DNA of 64,000 bases from Tribonema minus (Eukaryota > Sar > Xanthophyceae > Tribonematales > Tribonemataceae), in the NCBI GenBank assembly GCA_017506865.1, contig JAFCMP010000007.1:124001-188000 (forward strand), read 5' to 3'. Both the position numbers and the translations under genes were made by a program. Below are positions 57,001 to 64,000 of the stretch, in pieces. Each line of letters starts with the position of its first letter. The stretch's first letter is position 1. The notes beneath the pieces were generated by a model, which was not told the origin of the DNA, did not search any database, and saw nothing but the letters and a program-made list of their open reading frames with translations.

Positions 57001-60000
57001 CCGCTGCAGCACGAGTCAATGAGCTCCGTGCAGAGGCCACTGCGCTCGCACTCGTTCTGCAGGTGTGCAGCAGTCTGCCAGGTACTTTGAAGTACTCCAT
57101 GTGGAGGGATATCACATCTCCAGTGCCATCATTATTCTGTTGTGACATTGATGGCAGTCGGCGCTCACCACTGACGCCCCAATGCAGCACGTGCCAATGA
57201 GCTCCGTGCATATATATACATAATCATTGCCGTATTCTTTTACGTTACTAATAGTGCGAGCTGCTCACCACCGACGCCCCGATGAAGCACGTGTCACTGC
57301 GCTCACACTCGTTCTGCAGCTGCGTGTAGCAGTCGGCCACGTACCTCGCAGTATATATCACATCTCTAGTACTTCTGGAAGCACCAGAATTGTTCTATCA
57401 TGACATTGATGGCGTTCGGCGCTCACCACCGACGCCCCGATGCAGCACGTGTCGATGAGCTCCGTGCAGAGGTCGCTGCGCTCGCACTCGTTCTGCAGCT
57501 GCGCGCAGCAGTCGGCCACGTACTCCATGTCGAGGAGGATCACCAGGAACGCGCACGCGCATGTGACGGCGCATACGCAGCTGCTCAGCAGCGTGCAGTG
57601 CGCGCCGCGCTGCCCCACCTGCTTGTGGATGGCCCAGGCCGCCACCTGCATCGTGTAAAGTGCAGACAGCAGTTTAATTATTTGACATTGGTCAGCCCGG
57701 TTGTGCATGGGGAGGCTTGTTCACACACAGCAGGTCAGCATTGCTCAGCAGTGCGCCAGGCTGCCCAGGCTGCCACCTGTGTCGCGTGACACAAGCAAGG
57801 GGGAATGGTAAACAATATGCAACTGTGGGACTTCATAAAACGTGCACGTTGCAGCTTGGCATTGCTCAGCAGCGCGCAGCCCGCTGCCCCACGCGCTTGC
57901 GGATCGCCCAGGCGGCCACCTGCGTCGCGTGACATGCAGACAGTAGTGCGATCAATAGCATCGATCAGCAGTGTGATTCGTGACATTGGTTGGCGCGGTA
58001 GTGCATGGGGAGCGTGCACACGCAGCTGCTCAGCAGTGCTCAGCAGCGTGCTGTGGATCGCCCAGGCCGCCACCTGTGTTGCATGGAATGGACACAAGAG
58101 GGGGCGGTAAATGCAGCTATAGGACATCATGGCTTGTGCACGTTGCAGCTCAGCATTGCTCAGCAGTACGCGCCGCGCTGCCCGACATAGATTGCCGAGG
58201 CCGCCACCTGCTCCACCTGTGCTGCGTGAAATACATACACCAGTGTGTTTTCGTATCCTGTTTAGCCCTAGGACGTCATGGAAGGTGCACGTTGCAGCGC
58301 AGCAGTGCTCAGCAGGGTGCAGCACGCGCCGCACCGCTTCACACGCACGCGTAAAGAGCCCGGGCTGCCTCCTGCGATCGATGCGCCCATGCTCCTGAGT
58401 ATGGCAGTTTGTACGTGACATTTGATCATGCGATCAGCGCGCTGTGCATTAAGCCACAGTTGACGTCAGACCCATGCCCTTGGGCAAGGGGTAGGGTTTG
58501 CATTCCATGTGCCCTCAAGTACAGTAGAGTAGCATGAGCGCCAGCATCAAGCCATCAGAGCTACATGGCAAACCAGCTGCTCACCGGCTGCAGCGCTGTT
58601 GTTGGCGTCGGACACCTTGCCCTAGGGTTAGGGCCAGGCTTAAAGTGACAATCACCAGAGCGTTAGCAGTAGCATTGACATCACATTCACGGCTATATGG
58701 GGAGCAAGTCGCTCGCGGCTGCTGCATCCAGGTGATGACCATGCTCACAATACAGCGCGTCAGTCCGCCCTCAAGCACGGTAAATTAGCATAAGCGTCAC
58801 CATTATTCCATCAGGGCCACGTAGAAACCAGTCACTCACCGGCTGCAGCGCTGTCGTTGACGTCGGACACCTTGCCCTAGAGTTAGGGCCAGGGTGAGCT
58901 TCACAATCACCATTGGGTTAGCATTAACACTAGCATCACAATCACGGCCACTCAGGCGCTCGCCGGCTGCAGCATCCAGGTGATGACCAAGCTCAATCAG
59001 CACGCTGTGCAGTACACCATTCTTGGCACCAGACCCATGCTCTTGCGCTGGGGTTTGGGCCAAGGTCAGCACGACGATCACCATAGGGTGAGCATTGGCA
59101 TCAGCACTACAATCAGGGCTACATGGAGAACTACATGATCCGCTCACCGGCTGCAGCATCGGGTTAGCGATACGGTTAGCATCAGGGGTGCATAGGAAAG
59201 CAGTCACTCACTTGCTGCAGTATCCAGGTGATGACCATGCTCACGATCAGCGCGCAGCACAATCAGCCGTTGCTGGCATCACAGCCATGCCCTTGGGCAA
59301 GCGGTAGGGCTACATAGCATTCCAATCCGCCCACAAGTAGATGACCATCGTCAGCACTACCCCCATCAGGGCTACATAGGGCACCAAGTCGCTCACCGGC
59401 TGCAGCGCTGTTGTTGGCATCAATCACCTTGCCCTAGGGTTAGGGCCCAAGGTTAGCAATACAATCCGCCCTCAAGTACGGTACATCAGCATTACCCCAT
59501 AGGGCTACCTACATAGGGAACTACGTAAGTCGCTCACCGGCTGCAGCATCCAGATGACGACGCCCGCGATGAGCGCCCTATGCAGTATGTACACGATTGT
59601 TAACATCGGACCCATGCCCTAGGGTCAGGGCCCAGGGCCAGCATTCCAATCAGCCTTGAGGTACCGTGGATTAGCAATAGCGTCAGCACTACAATCAGGG
59701 CTACATGGGGAACTACTTCTACCAAGTTGCTCACCGGCTGCAGCATCCATATGACGACGCCCGCGATGAGCGCGCTGTGCAGTATGCTGTCGTTCGCATC
59801 CGCGACCTCCCCACTCGCGCACGTGTCCCCATAGATCACGCTGTCCGCGCGCGCCTGCGTCAGCGCTCCGAAGTGCCCGGGGTAGCTCGGCCCCAACGCG
59901 TACAGCACCACCATCACCACGCCCAGCGCGAGGTTCACGTACGTCATGCGCAGCAGGATGACCTGGCGCAGGTCGCGGCGGCGGCGGCGGCGGCGCGCGC

Positions 60001-60181
60001 TGCCGCGTTGCTGACTCGCGGAGGCGGGGCGCTTGGCAGTGTTGCTGAGCGATGCTGCGCTGGGGGAGACGCTGTGGCAGTGCTCGCTGCTGCCGCGGGC
60101 GGCGAGGGGGTCGATGGCCAGGCGCTGAGCGCTGGTGGGCCGGCTGTGGCCGTTCGGGACCTGCTCACATGTAAATTTCAT
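54020..60181 (-). CDS. Four-transmembrane protein with Cys-rich loop and long disordered tail
   Basis: Five exons join in phase: 60181-59735, 57645-57427, 55990-55850, 55302-55087, 54550-54020 (stop), giving 517 aa. The cytosolic N-terminus is Ser/Ala-rich and ends in a basic run (ARRRRRRRD). TM helices lie near residues 79-98 (YVNLALGVVMVVLYAL), 133-155, 165-188 (SSCVCAVTCACAFLVILLD) and 233-257 (ASMIFVVFISTFAQAMMACT). The second loop holds eight Cys (DCC, NEC, DLC, DTCC, YC). The layout of a short first and a long Cys-rich second extracellular loop resembles tetraspanins, but the CCG motif is absent, so I give no family. Residues ~270-517 are Pro/Ser/Gly/Gln-rich and presumably disordered. 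The N-terminal Met is uncertain: GAGCAG|GTC at 60165 could instead be an acceptor. Exon 5's acceptor is chosen for phase. Confidence 0.7.
54900..54950 (-). repeat. Echo of four-TM gene exon 4 donor edge
   Basis: ACTCACCCTGCGCTGCCGCT and GTGACTGGCCC repeat 55081-55111. It lies downstream of the exon. Confidence 0.88.
56525..56700. repeat. Recent tandem duplication, unit ~86 bp
   Basis: CACCACAAGCTGGCAGTGAA starts both copies (about 56528 and 56607), which run to GACCTTGCAATGAGACCA with only a few differences (CAACATGACGG vs CAAATTGATGG). It lies in an intron of the four-TM gene. Confidence 0.93.
56925..57345 (-). repeat. Echoes of four-TM gene exon 2 donor edge
   Basis: Copies of GCTCACCACCGACGCCCCGA and TGCAGCACGTG with a following GAGCTCCGTGCA lie at about 57252-57340, 57167-57210, 56984-57080 and 56937-56955. 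The real exon end is 57422-57520. The 56984 copy extends to CACTCGTTCTGCAGGTGTGC. Confidence 0.92.
57715..58380 (-). repeat. About five echoes of four-TM gene exon 2 acceptor edge
   Basis: Blocks near 57735-57790, 57855-57930, 58022-58085, 58143-58225 and 58295-58375 each carry TGCTCAGCAG..., a CGC..GCTGCCC segment and GGCCGCCACCTG.GT or a variant. They match 57580-57655, the exon 2 start plus acceptor. Several keep a usable AG. Confidence 0.92.
58565..59600 (-). repeat. About eight echoes of four-TM gene exon 1 donor edge
   Basis: GCTCACCGGCTGCAGCATCC (real at 59730) recurs at about 59533, 59392, 59205, 59144, 58965, 58837, 58715 and 58577. Many copies continue into the exon (AG.TGATGACCATGCTCACGA) and into the GGGCTACAT intron flank. 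The nearest copy (59533) is the best preserved. Confidence 0.92.
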
Positions 60182-62302
60182 TGAGGTTATGGGGGTTCAT
60201 GGTGAATTTCTGATGAGTTGCTGCGACTTAATGGATGTGGACGGATTAAGATCTCATCCGTATGCAGTCGATGGCCAGGCGCTGAGCGCTGGCGGGCCGG
60301 CTGTGGCCGTTCGGGACCTGCTCGCATGTGAGTTGAATGCGGGTTTGTGGTGATTTTCTCGTGAATTTCTGTGAATTCATGTACTTAGAAGAAGATTGGT
60401 GAAGGATCACATCCGTATGGGGTCGATGGTCAGGCGATGAGCACTGCTGCGCCGGTTCGGGGCCTGGCCTCGTGACTGGATTTGTGTGAATTCATGTGAG
60501 GTGCAATGACACCCTAATGAGGCTGCGTCATTGAAGTGTACTTGCTAGTACAGAGTGCAGATGAATTGGTTCTGCTGGAATGTAGCATACGAGTGTAAGA
60601 ATTGAGCCTCGACTCCACATCTGGCGAATTCAAATGGCTGCCTGAATGTTCCACGTCTCATCTGCTGACAAGACGCCAGAAGCAGTGATCTGTCAATGCG
60701 CTGCAGCCTGATCCAGCTGCACTTCTGAACACTGCCAACGGTGTGCCCAGACGGCGCTTTCTAGCCAGTTCTCATTGTGCTGCCCTGCCAAGCAATACTC
60801 CAGAAGACGTCGAAGCACTTCAAGTTCGTGGAAACTCAAGCCATCAAATGAATGAACTCAGTACAGAGTGTCTCAGAACATGGTTAATCTGCGTCTGGCC
60901 GCGTGTCATGTCGCTGGCCTCGCAGCTCATGGGTTAGGGTTAGGTTAGGATTAGGGTTAACCCTAACCCTAACCCTAAACCTGTATGTGCGGAGTTCGAC
61001 CAACAGGTACATGCAACTTTCATGCAGTCGAAGGTGAATGGCAGCTGCACGTACACCCGATCGTGTGCGCTCGTGCGGGTTTCAGGCTAACAACTAACAA
61101 CGGTGGTTTAGTGCAGAGCTGCTGCAGACTGGCCCCTGATACTAATGCAGCCTATACTGCCACACATGGTGTAGTATTGAGGTTAGTGTCTGCGGGAGTA
61201 CCACGTGCAGCTGCAAGAGTCGGCAAGTGACATTATACGTTTCAGAGTGAGCTTTTAAGTTGGGAAGCTGAAGCTGGGAAGCTAGCGTCGTGGTTGGAGG
61301 CGTGGATGAAGGAGAGTCTATTTCGCCTAGCATGTGATCTTCGTGGCTGAGGCGCAGTGACTGTCGTGTTACCGGGTCACAAATGGTTAACCACAGCATC
61401 CGACCGATCAAAGGCCGAGAATCCCTAGTGTCGCTCTGCTCGCAGGCACTCACGCCAGCGATGAAGACAAGTGACTCTGACTCTGAGCCTGCCCCTCGTA
61501 CGGGCATCTGAATCGTGCGCCCGTATTGTTACATCAGCGCTTGGTGCGAAATGTGTTTGCTCCTCGTGTTGTTGCGTCCCCAGCTATGCAGGCTTTTCAA
61601 GCCAAGAGAACTCGTTAATTGTCTACTATGCAAGAGAGGCACACAATTGCTACACCTTCCTTATAAACCTTAAAGAATACACCAGGAGTTTGTACAACCA
61701 CTCACCCTAGATGCAGGTCTGCTGCTGCTGTGTGCTGAGGGCGCCTGCATGCTCGGAATCTACCGAACAGAAGCCCCGAGAGTTGGCGCTCCCGCGCAGC
61801 TCGGTCGCCTACGCTCCCAGGAGCTGATCACTGGATCTCGGAGCCGCAGCTCGTTGCGTTCAGCCTCCGCTGGAGCCAACAGCAGTCTGCAAGCCTCAGA
61901 GTTTGCGGCACTGTGTAGGCCTTAGGAGGCTCTCTCCCAGGCGCAGCAAGGGCAGCTCCAATTCGCCTCCTGGGTGCTCGTGCCGCTCTGCAAGCTGAAA
62001 GCTATGCACACTGTATTGATTGTGCTGTCACCTCATGCGGTAACAGCAGTTGCTTATGCTTATGCTCTGCAAAGTCAGGCCTCCTTCACACACACACACA
62101 CACACACACCAGGCCTCCTTCACACACAAAAAAAAACCGGTTCAAAAAACGTAACTGCCTAAAAACGAAAAAAACATGAATGTGCTCTGCTTGTCTCCAG
62201 GACACAAAACACCGTGCTGAGCTACCGTGCTGAGCTGGGCGGCGAGCTCTGCGGCTCATAGGTTGCTGCTGTCTGCGCACAGACACTGACCCGATAGGAG
62301 CA
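60182..62302. other. Interval between the divergent four-TM and CFAP97D genes
   Basis: 60262-60345 and about 60420-60475 are degraded copies of the start of the four-TM gene's first exon (GGCCAGGCGCTGAGCGCTGG, CCGTTCGGGACCTGCTC). Next come a head-to-head telomere repeat at 60931-60981 and a (CA)n run at 62088-62109. A minus frame 61507-61142 shows no domain. Nothing else is recognised. Confidence 0.5.
60931..60981. repeat. Head-to-head telomere-like repeat
   Basis: Degenerate (TTAGGG)n meets (CCCTAA)n at about 60959, forming a palindromic centre GGGTTAACCC. Confidence 0.95.
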
Positions 62303-63936
62303 ATGGATCGGGCAAGGCGCGCGATGCCCGTTGGCAACAGGGAATGTAATGAGCGCTACGTGCAGCGAGCTCTGGCTCTGCACAAGTCTCAGCTGGAGCA
62401 TGTGCGGAGCGTTGTGGTGAGCAAGCAGCCGAGCACTTCATCGCGCCATGAGGCGACTCTCAATGCAAAGAAGAGGGAGATGCTGGTGAGCGCCTGGCCT
62501 GCTGACACGTTGAAGTTGCGTATATCATCATGTAGTAGAAAGCGTGCACAAGATCAACAGGAGCATACGTGATGTGTACAAGGTGGTGCAGCATGGGGCT
62601 TCCGCTCAAATGTCAAGCGGGAAGCAAATAAAGTACCTTTCGTAGAACAGTGCAAATGCATGCCTGCTTGTCTGGAATGCAACGCATGAAAGGCCAGGTG
62701 GCACAAGCACTTTTTTCATGTCAAGGCAAGTTTGATGCTTCAGCAGCACGGGTGGCGTAAAATACACCATAAATTGCGTGCCCTGGCAGTTTTTGCGCAC
62801 AGACTGGCGACAGCCATTCTTTGACACATTCTCCTCTGAGAAAATTTAGAATGGAGGGTAGCATAGTACTTTTTATTAATTCTCGCTCAGGGCGCGAAAA
62901 AGCCCAGATGATTGGCATCTAGTTGTAAAGAATCTACATGTCGTATGACAGTCTGAAAGTGTCGTAACGACAACCACTCAAACGCCGCCGCCGCCAAATG
63001 GCATCTCGGGGTCCTCCCCTACGTCCTCCTCCATGTGCCCCCCCCCCATAGTACTACCAAGTCCCACCCATTCAAGTATTGGCTAGAGGAATTTAGGAGC
63101 AGTAAGAGCTTTGAGCTCCGTCGTATGAACTGATGAATGAATACTGCTGTTCAATTTAGTAGAGAACGTCACCAGGATGTTCTTTTTTTAAGCTGTCGCA
63201 GTGACAATTTTGTTGTGCGCATACTAGAGCCTTGCTGCAGTGACAATCTTGTTGTCATGCGCATACAAGCGCCGTATTGAGCTGTGTGCTATCCCCACAC
63301 ATGCCCTGACCTGCAGGTATCAACTTTCCTGTCTGTGATCCTTGGCTCATGCACTGCCTGCTTGAAGCTTCATAATGAGGCCTGGAAGCATTCATATGGC
63401 AGCCATCCACTCGTTGTTTCGACGTTGTCCATTTCATCACATGGCAGCGGCATACAGTCGTGACTTTGAAGCGAAAGGCCTGGTCCAATTTTTGTTATAA
63501 CCGACAAGTGCACGACAGGTCCCAATAATAGCCCAAATCTGCCTTGCAATAATGAATACTCTGCCCGATGCTTGCTGGAAATCACAGTGAGGTGAACTCC
63601 GACCCACATTAACGCTGCAATAATTGCACGCCGCTAAAACCCTCATCAATGGTACAATAACTACCCTAACCCTAACCCTAATCCCAATCCTGACCCTGCT
63701 GCACGCAGCTGGCTCGCAACACCCTCATTGAGGCAGAGAATTTGCACCTCCTCCGAAGCATCACGCACATCTGGACGGAACGAGGGGTTGAGGGGCAGCC
63801 GCAGCCAGGCACGCACAAGCCGCCGCGCAGCATCAACTGCGTGCTGCGGCGGAAGGAGCTGGAGCGAATCTCCAAGGCCAATCAGCTGCTGCACGTGAGG
63901 CTCAACACAATCAAGCCGGTGTTGAACTTCAAGAAG
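62303..63936 (+). CDS. CFAP97-domain (hemingway/KIAA1430-like) axonemal protein, 3' incomplete
   Basis: Exons 62303-62485 and 63709-63936 join in phase 0. The gene continues past the window end after the donor AAGAAG|GTGGGG. Proteins of the CFAP97D group are small axoneme-associated proteins of cilia and sperm flagella. The family pattern is visible: a start like PVGNRECNERYVQRALALHK, a central Lys/Arg helix (LNAKKREML) leading across the intron into LARNTLIEAENLHLLRSITH, then NCVLRRKELERISKANQLLH. The conserved order is a helix ending 'E..N..LL..I..I', a Gly-rich gap, then 'R..E..RI...N..L'. Here the gap holds a Pro-rich insert. Telomere-like repeats end 19 bp before the second exon. Confidence 0.75.
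62866..63048 (-). mobile_element. Dispersed ~185-bp element, copy C
   Basis: Its reverse complement is almost identical to 17635-17819, including the G run, the short open end and the AATTAATAAAAAGTAC terminus. It lies in the CFAP97D intron on the antisense strand. Confidence 0.8.
63660..63692 (-). repeat. Interstitial telomere-like repeat beside a splice acceptor
   Basis: About three CCCTAA units and degenerate relatives end roughly 17 bp upstream of the acceptor of CFAP97D exon 2, where a polypyrimidine tract would lie. Confidence 0.93.
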
Positions 63937-64000
63937 GTGGGGAGGGGGGCCCGCACCGCGTGCGCGCGCGAACTTGAAGATGCGCACACGTTAAGTTGAG

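Noticed and set aside
61715..61900. Possible structured RNA gene
   Set aside because: The stretch looked compact and GC-rich, but I could find no tRNA box, snRNA motif or convincing long stem.

Overview
The window is nuclear DNA of a eukaryote. Its genes are split by many GT-AG introns, several carry organelle-type leaders, and (TTAGGG)n-type telomere-like repeats are scattered through introns and intergenic DNA. A CFAP97/hemingway-domain gene implies a ciliated or flagellated cell. RAD54, GFM2 and ISCA2 are ordinary nuclear and mitochondrial housekeeping genes. A voltage-sensor plus class III cyclase protein of a kind I associate with protists and algae points to a free-living flagellate, perhaps an alga. 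I cannot name the species. No tRNA, rRNA, CRISPR or complete transposon was recognised.

Layout. 1544-11149 (-): RAD54-type SNF2 recombination helicase, 10 exons, 931 aa. 13071-15299 (-): acidic conserved protein of unknown function, 2 exons, 339 aa. 15610-27656 (+): voltage-sensor-like, six-TM, class III cyclase-like protein, 15 exons, 1084 aa. 29192-40860 (-): mitochondrial ribosome-recycling GTPase GFM2/RRF2, 11 exons, 810 aa. 42164-44320 (-): ISCA2-type Fe-S assembly protein, 2 exons, 233 aa. 45325-47634 (+), possibly to 48701: membrane-anchored RING-H2 E3 ligase. 48.7-50.6 kb: Ala/Gln low-complexity DNA open on both strands. 51.2-52.9 kb: two unrecognised candidate ORFs. 54020-60181 (-): unknown four-TM protein with a long disordered tail, 5 exons, 517 aa. 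62303-63936 (+), running out of the window: CFAP97D-like axonemal protein. In every multi-exon model the exon phases sum to an intact frame, which is the main support for the junctions given.

The strongest unusual signal is in the introns. Many hold one to about nine decaying copies of the neighbouring exon edge together with its splice site ('exon-edge echoes'). Copies of an exon's 5' end lie in the intron before it, and copies of its 3' end lie in the intron after it. This is what serial tandem duplication across splice junctions would produce, and it seems to account for much of the intron length. Other notable points are loss of both expected metal-binding Asp residues in the cyclase, head-to-head interstitial telomere repeats, a dispersed ~185-bp element with two nearly identical copies 45 kb apart, G-rich mini-introns, and a pervasive CTTCAAGTTGAAG-like word.
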